Assembly: GCF_963678635.1 (NCBI RefSeq)
Contig: NC_087069.1
Location: 4,536,271 to 4,600,270, forward strand
Direction of reading: 5' to 3'
Source: Symsagittifera roscoffensis
Lineage: Eukaryota; Xenacoelomorpha; Acoela; Convolutidae
Length of the DNA: 64,000 nucleotides
Position 1 is the first letter of the stretch, and the number at the start of each line of letters is the position of its first letter. Both the position numbers and the translations under genes were made by a program. The notes beneath the pieces are model-generated. The model searched no databases and was not told where the DNA came from. It saw nothing but the letters and a program-made list of their open reading frames with translations. Positions 23,362 to 33,730 of the stretch are shown piece after piece.

Positions 23362-24652
23362 CATATTTTGATTACGCCAATGAACCCTTAAGACTTGGTT
23401 GAAACACTTTTGTAGCACCTCTTCTAGCATTTGGACAATATTTAGCTAGCATTCAACTTCTTATTTGGACACTACATTGGTTGCAGTATCGACTCGGCAT
23501 TCACAAGTGTATACATTACCATAGCATCCGAACACCATACCAAATACTATCCCAACAAAAATTAGTTTTAACATTTAAAAAAAACATAATAATAAAAAGA
23601 CTCCTAAGTCATCCACTACCACTGTTTCGAGCAAAAATTACAGTACAATCGTTACCTCCTCCATTCATTGGTCTGAATAGGTATATGAATAAGATATGGC
23701 AAGAAAACAATTGGTTATTATTTTTTACAATCCTTTTCTGAACTATCCTACACATGAAGTTTTTAATATCACTAGTACTAAACATCCTCTACCTCCTAGC
23801 GCATTTAGACCCAACGTTTCACGACAATCCTTCATCACGAACAGTACCAAAAGACCTCCAGCAAACACACTATGATTGAGGAGACAATCAGCAAAAAACC
23901 TTACGCAAATACGCGATAAACCAACTAACACAATACGAATCAGAACTTCAAGCAATAACAACTACTAATTTAATTGTCATATTCTGCACTAAAGCCCGCG
24001 CTGCAACCCTTGTAGTCTGGAAGTTAACAGGAAAATTTTCTGAAAAGAAAGTTCACGGTTGACAAGTTTCCTGCGTAAACAAAAAGACTTGATCACGAGG
24101 CATGCTACCAAAATTTTTTGAATGCATATTAAATCATAACCCTGAAAATCGCAGAAATGAACTTAAATGTTTAAACTTAGTCAAAAACAGAGAAAAAACT
24201 AACAACTCATAAACTTTTCCAGACTCAACGCATCAACGTCAGTTTGAACAAAGCCAAGTTGGATACGACTTGATAAAAAATATCACTTTTATGGCGCACA
24301 TGGACGACTAAATCATGATCTCTACAATAAAACTTGGATATCAGAAATTGAAATAAACGACTCATCAAATTGTAAAGCCGACACGAAAATAAAACAAGAA
24401 CATGAAGAATTACTATTTTTTGATCGGAAAACTTACACAGGTTTAACTTATACACACTCAGCTATAAATGATAATTCTATAAAATAGGAAAGTTTTTGCT
24501 TACCTTTTAAGAATGATCAAGCACATTGATACCCTACAACTCGTACACAGGAAAATATTGTTTGTTTCCCTGAAAACACTTTCACTGCTTCCCAAGTCGC
24601 TAAAATTCAAGGAAAAATGATCAAACTTCACAAAAAAAACTATAAATAACAT
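23362..24652 (+). repeat. Retroelement fragment with a second copy at 28660-29270
   Basis: About 23800-23860 (TTTCACGACAATCCTTCATC, CACGAACAGTACCA) aligns with 28668-28705. About 24280-24640 (GCGCACATGG, CTTACCTTTTAAG, ACTCGTACACA, CCTGAA) aligns with 28720-29040. The two copies differ by many substitutions and small indels. The TIR element G2 is inserted at 24655, and the 28-kb copy continues past that point, providing a comparison site without the insertion. Confidence 0.5.
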
Positions 24653-24654
24653 TA

Positions 24655-25832
24655 AGAGGCCAAATTGTGCACTGGATAGGAGCACAATTTTGTGTCTGTT
24701 TGTTCCTGGATTCCAGAGACAAGTCTCAAATTATGTTCCAAAATGTAGGTGGATTCCACAAACAAAATTTCAGTGGATTCGGCATACATATACCTGTAAC
24801 GTAAATTTTGTCAGCAAGTTTGTTTTGTTGTGGATTCCGCTACAAGCAAATCTAGCTAGTCGTTTTGGATTCCGCAACTGTAAGTGGATTCCGCGAAATG
24901 TAAGCGGAATCCGCAAATGTAAGTGGATTCCACAAACTGTAAGTGGATTCCGAATTTTGTTCAACACTGAATTTGCATATAAACAGCTAAAAGCTGAGCT
25001 GGAATTCTTATCTCAAGCAATGCGAAATTTAAAAGCAAAGACAACCATTGCCAGCGGAATCCACGAACAAGTCTCAAAACATTGGTTACCTAAATCGGTG
25101 GATGTCATCTTTTAGTATTTTGGAATCACAACACGGAACAATGTCAATATTTGGAGTCATTGAAATGAGAGTGTATGGAACACACAGCATATCGACAAAT
25201 TAGGTCAGTATTTGGGATTGCGTCAATCCCAAATACTGATTTTTGAAGCAAAACGCCGAATAAGTACAGTAGTTATTGGGTTGAGAATGTATGGAAACAC
25301 AACACACATAGTTCAGTATTTGAGATTTAATCTATCCCAAATACTGGTCAGTAATTGGGATTCCTTTAATCCCAAACACTGATCTTTTCTAGTAAATTTC
25401 TTTTCTAGTGAAATCAAATCATGTATTTAAAAGATATATATTTAAAGTTACTACACCTATAAAAATACGTAAAGGGAATCCGCAAACAAAATGCGGATTC
25501 CACTTACAATTCGCGGAATCGACTTGCAATTTGCAGATTCCACTTACAGTTGCGGATTCTGCAACAGCTCAATTTAACGATACAAATGTTTTATTATTTG
25601 ATTGTGGATTCCACAAACTGTTCTGGATTCCGCAAATACGGTTGCGGATTCCGCAAATTCGCCTATTTTTCGAGCAGTTTTGAGCGGTGCAACTATTTAG
25701 GTTTTGTTTGTGGAATCCAAAACAGCATAGAAGATCAAAGAAGAGTCGCAATGTTGCGGATTCTGCGACAAATCTGATTTTGGCCTGTTGCGGATTCCGC
25801 TTACAATGCAGAGAATGCACAGTTTGGCCTCT
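24655..25832 (+). mobile_element. GGATTCC-rich TIR element, copy G2 (best preserved)
   Basis: TIRs AGAGGCCAAATTGTGCA and, at the right end in reverse, AGAGGCCAAACTGTGCA (one mismatch). TA lies on both sides (24653-24654, 25833-25834). Each end has a cluster of GGATTCC/GGAATCC spaced 15-25 bases, often as TGTAAGTGGATTCC. The interior has a perfect hairpin of 16-base arms with a 3-base loop at 25205-25239. Length is 1178 bp and no transposase frame is seen. It is inserted in the retroelement fragment. The open frames over the ends (for example at 24690-25115) come from the repeat. Confidence 0.8.
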
Positions 25833-25834
25833 TA

Positions 25835-26464
25835 TTGAATCTTTTCATTTTTATTAAACAAATACAGACGGAAAAATCCATCAAAAAGGCTTAAAACGCA
25901 TCAGGTATTGATGATAATTTAACACGCTTCAAAATGTACCCAGCAACAAAACTCACATTCAAACATTAGAAACCACTAATTAAAACCCAATTTTTTGAGT
26001 TCTAGTTGAACACAAGGAAAATATATGATGTGATACAAAAAGCTCACTCATGAGAAGGCCGACTTACAAATTATTACCCTGGATTTGCCCGAAAAATAGT
26101 AAAATTAGCCTAAATTGAAAAGCTGATGAAATGACTTAAACTAAAGCTAAAATACATCATAAAAACCGATATTTAGTCAATAAGCAAATACAATAAAAAG
26201 CAACTTAGTTTCAAAACCTCCTGACTATCCTTCTCCAAAATCTGCCCAATTCATCCCTTTCGACAAAAATTGAAAAAAAGTCCGATCTCTAATGGGAGAA
26301 GAGTTCTGTTCTGAATGACAACTTTCAAACCAGTTGATAACACCTTTTTTTAACATTTCTAAAAACTTTCTTTTTGATCAGTTAGAAATAATAACAACCA
26401 TTTCAAATAGCCACTACATCGATTACAATTTTGACACGACATTTATGAGGATATACAAGACCAT
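25835..26464 (+). repeat. Retroelement flank duplicated with the TIR element, copy 1
   Basis: Closely similar to 27978-28615: TATTGATGATAATTTAACACG, CGATTACAATTTTGACACG and GACCATAACAACCA recur in order. The part around 26090-26320 also matches 22040-22270 in the decayed retroelement. So a unit made of TIR element plus flank was duplicated in tandem. Confidence 0.6.
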
Positions 26465-27975
26465 AACAACCACACTCTGCACTGGATAGGAGCACAATTT
26501 TGTGTCTGTATCTTCCTGGATTCCAGAGACAAGTCTTAAAATATGTTCCAAAATGTAAGTGGGTTCCACAAACAAAATTTCAGTGGATTCCGCATACATA
26601 TACCTGTAAGGTAATTTTTGTCGGCACATTTGTTTTGTTGCGGATTCCGCAACATGCAAATCTAGCTAGTTATCTGGATTCCGCAACTGTAAGTGGATTC
26701 CGCGAAATGTAAGCGGAATCCGCAAATGTAAGTGGATTCCACAAACTGTAAGTGGATTCCGAATTTTGTTCAACACTGAATTTGCATATAAACAGCTAAA
26801 AGCTGAGCTGGAATTCTTATCTCAAGCAATGCGAAATTTAAAAGCAAAGACTTAACCATTGCCAGCGGAATCCACGAACAAGTCTGAAAACATCGGTTAC
26901 CTAAATCGGTGGATGTCATCTTTTAATGTTTCGGAAACATAACACGGAACAATCTCAATAATTGGAGTCATTGAAACGTGAGTGTATGGAACAAGTAGCA
27001 TATCGGCAAATTAGGTCAGTATTTGGGATTGCGTTAATCCCAAATACTGATATTTGAAGCATAACGCCGAATAAATACAGTAGTTGTAGTCATTGGGTTG
27101 AGAAGGTATGGAAACACAACACACAGCATATCGCCAAATTAGGTCAGTATTTGTGATTCTATCGATCCCAAACACTGGTCAGTATTTGGGATTGATGAAA
27201 TCCCAAAAACTGGAATAATGTGGAATAAATATGGAATATATCCATTATTTGGATTCATTAGGTTGAGAGTGATTAGAAACCCAAAGCATAGCAAATCGTC
27301 GAATTAGTTCAGTTTTTGGGGTTGATGAAATCACAAAAACTGGAAAAATGTGGAATAAATATGGAATATATCCATTGTTTGGAGTCATTGGGTTGAGGGT
27401 GATTAGAAACCCAACGCATAGCAAATCGTCGAAATAGTTCAGTATTTGGGATTTCATTGATCCCAAATACTGGTCAGTAATTGGGATTCCTTCAATCTCA
27501 AACACTGATCTTTTCTAGTAAACTTCTATTGTAGTAAATTTCTATTCTCGTGAAACTAAATCATATATTTAAAAGATATAATTTTAAAGGCAACTATACA
27601 TATAAGTATATGTAAAGGGAACCCGCAAACAAAATGCAGATTCCGCTTACAATTTGCGGATTCCACTTATAATTTGCAGATTCCACTTACAATTGCGGAT
27701 TCTGCAACAGCTCAATTTAACGAAACAAATGTTTTATAATTTGATTGTGGATTCCACAAACTCTTCTGGATTCCGCAAATACGGTTGCCGATTCCGCAAA
27801 TTCGCCTATTCTTCAAGCAATTTTGAGCGGTGCAAGGATTTAGGTTTTGTTTGTGGAATCCAAAACAGCATAGAAGATCAAAGAAGAGTCGCAATGTTGC
27901 GGATTCCGCAACAAATCTGATTTTGGCCTGATGCGGATTCCGCTTACAATGCCGAGAATGCACAGTTTGGCCTCG
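26465..27975 (+). mobile_element. GGATTCC-rich TIR element, copy G3
   Basis: Collinear with G2 over its whole length but longer, owing to an extra pair of the TTTGGGATT...AATCCCAAA units (about 27190-27470). The right TIR reads CACAGTTTGGCCTCG and is followed by TA. The left TIR is eroded (CACACTCTGCACTGG). It has no coding capacity. It lies in direct repeat to G2 with the flank between them also duplicated, so it probably arose by segmental duplication and not by a separate insertion. Confidence 0.7.
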
Positions 27976-28660
27976 TATTGAATCTATTCATTTTTATTAT
28001 ATAAATACACACATAAAAAAAACCATCTAAAAGGCCCAAAACGCACCAGGTATTGATAATAATTTAACACGCTTCAAATCGTCCCCAGAAACAAAATTCA
28101 CATGCAAACATTGGAAACGGTTATTTAAAACTCAATTTTTGAAAATTCTAGTTGAACACGAAAGGATATGATGTGATACAAAAAACTCACTCATGAGGAG
28201 GCCGACTTACAAATTAATAACCTGTAAAATAGTAAAATTAGCCTAAACTGGAAAACTGATAAAATCACTTAAACTAAAACTAGAATACCTCAAAAAAAAC
28301 CATATTTAGTCAATAAACAAATACAATAAATAGCAACTTAGTTTCAAAACCTCCTGACTATCCTTCTCCAAAATCTGCCCAATTCATTCCTTTCGACAAA
28401 ATTTGAAAAAAAGTCCGATCTCAAATGGGAGAAGAGTTCTGTTCTGAATGATAACTTTCAAACCAGTTGCTAACACTTTTCTTTTTTTCAACATTTCTAA
28501 AAAATTTTCACTTTTTTTGATGTGTAAGAAATAATAACAACCATTTCAAAAAGTCACTACATCGATTACAATTTTGACACGACATTTACGAGGATATACA
28601 AGACCATAACAACCAAACTCTGCATTGGATAGGAGCACAATTTTGTGTCTGTATCTTCCT
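27976..28660 (+). repeat. Retroelement flank copy 2, ending in a third partial left end of the TIR element
   Basis: Matches 25835-26464 closely. At 28605-28660 the left end of the TIR element (CTCTGCATTGGATAGGAGC, ending GTGTCTGTATCTTCCT) starts again but is cut off after about 40 bases. It joins retroelement sequence homologous to 23800. The breakpoint inside the element marks one end of the duplication. Confidence 0.55.
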
Positions 28661-30620
28661 AGAACCAATATTTCACGACCACTTATCACTACGAACAGGA
28701 CCACAAGAACTCATCATGGCGCACGATAAGTTATGACTTTCACTATAAAAATTGAGTTTCTCACATTGACATCAACGACCCATCCAATTGCAAAACCAGC
28801 ACGAAGAACACAGGACATCAAAAAAAAGTTTTGTGATTGGAATATGCAAATAGAACTAGTACAACTTACACGAGATTTGAAAGAGGACGCTAAGATAGAT
28901 CAAGGCAACCGCTTACCTTTTAAGGTTGATCGAGGGCTTTTTGAACACCAAACTCGTACACAAGCAACCATGGTTTAGTTTCCTGAAGTAACTCAAAGTC
29001 GCTAAAACAAAAGCACGGATGATCAAATTTCACAAAGATATTACATACAATCTATAACGTTTGATCAAGTAAATCCAACAGAGCAAAATCAACTGAAACT
29101 CCCTGCAGAAACCTATCAAGTATTGAAAAAGATTAACACGCTTGCAATTATACCGAGAAACAGAATTCAAATAACAATATTGGAAACCACTATTTTAAAC
29201 CCAATAATTAGAAATTCTAGTTGAATGAAAAAATGGATATGATAAAAAAGGGGAATAATCATCATTAATAAAGCTGACACAAATCAAAACCGTGCTAATG
29301 AAAAACCTTACATACCAGTCTTACTCCATGGATAGCAATGGACAAATAAATGGAAAACTCCTTCCAAAAAGTCGTGATAGTAGACGTCTTCAGGACTATC
29401 ATTAGGAAATCACACATATTTTGAAGCAATTCAATATCACATACAGTCAGATACGAAAAGTGATTACACACATAGCAGAATTTTCCAGGAAAAGCCACTC
29501 TGAGAACTAGTAACGCTACATCAACTATGTGAATTAGAACGCACACAAGCTTTTCAATCTTTAGAACTCGCAGTATTAAAAAGCCTTTACGCAGGATATC
29601 TAGTTTCAACAAATCGCTCGAATTTCATTGATTATGAAGTCAACATCCTTTGGTACTATAAATGCACCAAAAAAATACTCTTGAAGAATCTTCGCAGACA
29701 AACGCTGCTATCAACAAACACAAATTTTTTACAAAAAAATTCATTTTGTAGATGCACTCTCAACACGCATATGTTTATGAGTTACCGTCGTCCCAAATGA
29801 ATCAGAATGCAGCAACAACGTAATGCAATTATATCCCGAACGAAAATAAAAAAATCTCTTCACACCATAGCCCACACTGATAATGATGCCATCGCTAGGG
29901 AAATTTTCAAAAAGCATGCGCGCAATAGTCAGAAACCCCAATATTGATTTACAGTCAATGGGAGTTTACCCAAAAGCCGGTTTACAACATCACAACAGAA
30001 AAACTGAAGAAATACTCACTGAAGGTGATAATGAACAGCGACATTCGACGTATCAAAACTTAGGGAAACGAAACTTGCTGAAACAGCCAGTTTCTGAGAT
30101 ATCTAAACACTAGATTACAAATATCGTTAAAAAAATCAAAGAATATTTTTATCTCAAAGGAGAAAAATATCGCCCTCAAGATACATACTCTATTAAAATT
30201 CTTATTTTTCTTTTCATAAAAAGTGAAAAATTAGTGTTTTTAGGTTGGACTTATACATCTAATAAACTTTAAAGAGACTAAAATATTTTCATGCAACGTT
30301 TACGTTATAGAAATTTAAATTCCACTTCTTTAAAGAATTTAAGACACATGTGCATTTCTCAAGCTAGTCATCAGACAAGCAAGCGCAGCCCGATTTTGAC
30401 TCGCTTGATTTTTTGGATGTTTTTTTTTCAATGAACAAAACACTACTAGACGCACATGCTTAGGAATACTACAAAAAAATTGGCAAATACATATGACAAC
30501 CCAGAAAATAATACACATATAACACCTACAGGACCGTTAAATACACAGTTAAAATAACCAAAACCAATTACAAACAATTCCTCACACAAACTAAAGAATA
30601 ACTTTCTCATTAGGATCACG
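28661..30620 (+). pseudogene. Decayed retroelement sequence
   Basis: Aligned with 23800-24650 and beyond. Short plus-strand frames remain: 28733-28978 (81 codons, polar) and 29883-30113 (76 codons, Lys/Asn/Gln-rich). A frame around 29810-29945 with pieces such as SLHTIAHTDNDAIAREIF is also present. None has a diagnostic motif. They share the A/C-rich composition of the zone. Confidence 0.35.
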
Positions 30621-30767
30621 TCTCAATGAAAAAAATGAAGTGCAACGAAGCCCAATTTCTCATATTGCTTAACAACTACACAATTCAGACTAAACATATG
30701 AATAAAAAGTTGAACAACCTCACACAGTTATCTTTCGTTCTCAAAACGACAAGGGTTTTAGCCCACA

Positions 30768-31241
30768 ATGAGCCACCTAGTCGCGTCCCTCCACCAATTA
30801 CTTTCTTACCCTTCTATCCTTCAACACCAGAACTCTGCCATCTCCATCCTTGACCTAGTCTCAACTCCCCAACCGGTATTCAATTCCGACTTTTCCATAT
30901 TATCATTCATCTCATCTCACATGCACTGTGAAGACCCAATTCAAACTATTTTTAAGATACAAAAAATTTTAGACAAGCCCGCAGTAGACATTCCTGAAGA
31001 TTTCTTGGACTTCGAGCTGAGCCCACTCACTAACTTTTCACAACCAATTTTCGACCCTATAGTTCCCGTAACCACCCTTTCGACAAATTTAGATTTCTCA
31101 AACACCGACGCCTCCCCAATTATTTCACCACTTTCCAGCGCTCTTAACGACACCTCAAGCGCAATGATTGATGACCAACTAGTGCACGATTTAAAGGATT
31201 TTATTCAGTACAAACTACAAACTCACAAGGCTTATCACTAA
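30768..31241 (+). CDS. 157-codon open frame, Ser/Pro/Leu-rich, probably retroelement gag-like
   Basis: The longest uninterrupted frame between the integrase remnants and gene B. It starts at ATG 30768 and ends at 31241. It is rich in Ser, Pro, Leu, Ile and Asp (pieces such as DIPEDFLDFELSPLTNF and STNLDFSNTDASP). It has no Cys-His box and no known domain. C-rich codon use, unlike the family exons but like 22850-23361, places it with the retroelement zone. An overlapping frame (30626-30853) precedes it. It is intact despite decayed neighbours, so it may belong to a younger element cut by the gap. It could also be an unknown host gene. Confidence 0.3.
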   Translation: MSHLVASLHQLLSYPSILQHQNSAISILDLVSTPQPVFNSDFSILSFISSHMHCEDPIQTIFKIQKILDKPAVDIPEDFLDFELSPLTNFSQPIFDPIVPVTTLSTNLDFSNTDASPIISPLSSALNDTSSAMIDDQLVHDLKDFIQYKLQTHKAYH

Positions 31242-31300
31242 TTAACCCACTCCGTTCCCCTTCGGAAAGATCAAGATCAACCATTCACAACACTCACACC

Positions 31301-31500
31301 NNNNNNNNNNNNNNNNNNNNNNNNNNNNNNNNNNNNNNNNNNNNNNNNNNNNNNNNNNNNNNNNNNNNNNNNNNNNNNNNNNNNNNNNNNNNNNNNNNNN
31401 NNNNNNNNNNNNNNNNNNNNNNNNNNNNNNNNNNNNNNNNNNNNNNNNNNNNNNNNNNNNNNNNNNNNNNNNNNNNNNNNNNNNNNNNNNNNNNNNNNNN
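31301..31500. other. Assembly gap (200 N)
   Basis: Exactly 200 N, a conventional length for a gap of unknown size. Retroelement-like sequence lies to the left; intron 3 or flank of gene B lies to the right. The missing last exon of gene B may lie inside or have been lost here. Confidence 0.95.
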
Positions 31501-32089
31501 CGTAGAGACGCAGAGGAGAAATGTGTGGCTTCCCGAGATGATCTCTCACTGTTGATCACCTTTCTTGTCGCAGTTTCCCACTGATGCCTTTTACCGCATT
31601 AGTTTTTAAATAAATCAGAGTATTTAGCTCAATAAACCTGTCATAATTCAAGGATTTTCCTTTTTTAGGGTTCAAAGAAAAACCAGTACTATAACTCCGC
31701 AATAATCAACAGCGTAACTCATAGTTGGTTTGCTGATAAAAAAAAGCCAGTCTAAAGCCCAGCAAGATCAAATTATGTAAAAGTAAGTGGCGCAGAATTA
31801 ACAGACAAGCCCAATCAAACGAAACTTGCGGGATCGGGCAATAGTAGGTTTTTTGAACTTTTTCACAATTAAGAATCAGCACCATTTCATCGCTTTGTAT
31901 CTCTCAAAAATAACTGTCATAATAAGCGCTGACTCAGTGCTAATTTACTGCTAAAATATGCTATACTGGTAATAGAAAATAACAAAACCATTAAATATGA
32001 TTGCCTTTTTTGAGCAGTTACCGAGCTTATTTCTTTGAGCGATCAACTCGAGATAGTTATAGAGCTGGGCGTAATAGTTGTCAGCTAAC
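31501..32089. other. Remaining intron 3 sequence of gene B
   Basis: Read on the minus strand, the part next to exon 3 (GAGTTGATCGCTCAAAGAAAT) aligns with the start of intron 3 of gene A. No exon 4 sequence (RCVNVITEIGFG or CRDQPWICQP) is present in either frame direction. Confidence 0.55.
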
Positions 32090-33730
32090 CTGAATATAAT
32101 TGATTTCTTTTAAGTTAATCGCGTAATCTGTGAGTTTGAGGAAATATTCCCCGGGTGACATCTTCTTGTTTTCATACCCGTACCACTTATATTTCATTGC
32201 CTGGTCAGTACAGCACTCTTCTTCCACGCTACCAATGCCCACCCCTGGAACAATCAAGACAATGATTAATCATTACTATTTTTTTATTGCTGGGGCTGAG
32301 GTGGTCCTTATTTGTGAGCTGTTTTGTATCGACTGCTTAAGGGTTCTATTAATCTATCTTTCGATTTCGTAAAACAAGTTATGGAGGCTGTCGCTCTTTC
32401 TTATCTTGATCGGTATGGTCAAAATATGAACTCATCGCGGTTACTTGTGATTAAGAATGAAAACTTATTTTACAGAAATTACAAAAAACGTTGTTGTTCT
32501 GAAAAAGTCTATTCAAGCAATATTGTCGCTTGCCCGATTAAGTATATCAGACAATAATAGATATTAGAAAACAAAATTGATTATATTGCCATGATAATCG
32601 ATAGTTTTGAAAAAGTAAAATCATTTTTTTTCTTCTATAATAGATTATAATCCAGTATTTTTGGCACTGAAAATGATAACGTTTGTCATCTCAATTCATT
32701 AAAATTGGTTAAATTGAAATAAATTTTTAAAATTATTTTCAATCTATTTTTTTTTCATAATCAAAATAGTCTGTTTTTTTTTGCAAAAGCGTGCCTATTG
32801 CTCGTCAATGGAATGCAAATATTGCAACAGTTTTGCAAGAAAAAAAGAGTAACGCCCTTTCTTTCTGGATGTCTACCAAAATCACGGGGGTAGAAATTAG
32901 GTCGAGTTGAAGCAAATTATGGCTAAACTAACGGAACACTGCTTTATTTAAATTGGAATTTAATTGGAGTCACTTCGCCTCATTAAAACTTGAACTGGAT
33001 TCAATTACTACTCCATGGAAAAAAGAGAGTACACCTTAGTTGAGACCAGTTTTGACCCTCGGGTTACTCTAAGACAGTAACTGGAGAAGGTTATCATAAT
33101 ACGACAAAAAAAGTATCAAATTCAAAATGATCACCATTTTCTCTCAGGTTGAACATATTATTTTGTCGCCAAAATCGTCGGATGATGTTGCCGAACTCTA
33201 CTGTTTTCCTTTCTCTCTCCCTGTTGTTCATTCTGGAGTTAACTGAGTTTTCTCGTTCATCAAACACAGTTTTGTATGCGTATAAGCAGTAGTAATTGCT
33301 AGATTTAACAAACAAAGTTTCTTTATTTATCAGGTTTCATGACCAGCTAGTTTTGTGAGTTTTTAGCTGTTTTCTAATCTTTTTTGAAGCAATTTCTTAA
33401 CTATTGTTTGTGATTTTGTTTTGAGGAAGTCAAAAGATAGTAAAACTAGAATGAAGCATCATGTTGAAAAAAAACTATTATCAAGTCATCCTATGTAAGA
33501 TAAAACTAATTTTTTGAAGTTTTAATGTTTTGCAAAGAAAAAAACAATATACCTTTTTTGTGAGCATTGTCTGGACTTCGAGTGGTGGCTTGGCAAATAC
33601 GTCTGGATAAGCTGCACTGGAAGAACAAAAATCTGAGAGCCCCAGTTTGTTGGGATTTTGTTCCTGTCTTCCCTCCATGATAACACCTCAGTATTTGCAA
33701 AACTTGATAGCAAGTTATATTGCAGTGAGA
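32090..33730 (-). CDS. Gene B: paralogue of gene A, three exons, last exon missing
   Basis: Minus-strand exons 33730-33553, 33298-33135 and 32244-32090. They are 178, 164 and 155 bases, exactly the lengths in A, with the same phases and good AG/GT borders. Motifs: IPTNWGSQIFVLPVQ and RQC in exon 1; YYCLYAYKTVFDER and QNNMFNLRENG in exon 2; EEECCTDQ, KWYGYENKKMSPGEYF and LKLTDY in exon 3. Exon 3 is about 86% identical to A by eye. The first Cys of A's exon 1 is Tyr here. No stop or frameshift occurs in the three exons. Exon 4 is not found before the assembly gap, so the model is incomplete and its activity is open. The 5' exon is also unplaced, as in A. Confidence 0.65.

Larger units (their letters stand above)
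19278..24652 (+). mobile_element. Decayed LTR-retrotransposon zone (Ty3-like, plus strand)
   Basis: The zone reads as eroded plus-strand coding sequence with an A/C-rich, G-poor strand as in many retroelements. Integrase remnants lie at about 20100-20600 and 21240-21330, a hydrophobic possible envelope segment at 21700-21900, and a Pro/Ser/Gln-rich gag-like frame at 22850-23361. Pieces of it recur at 25835-26464, 27976-28615 and 28660-29270. Clean LTRs, primer site and boundaries could not be placed. Stop codons and frameshifts are frequent. More than one element may be involved. Confidence 0.5.

Noticed and set aside
24690-25115. 141-codon open frame and similar frames (2696-2920, 25408-25683, 27654-27920).
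   Set aside because: They run through the GGATTCC arrays of the TIR element. The peptides are translations of the repeat (WIPQTKF, RIPQQ) and are open on both strands.
31242-31559. Open frames across the N gap.
   Set aside because: They exist only because N is read as any residue.
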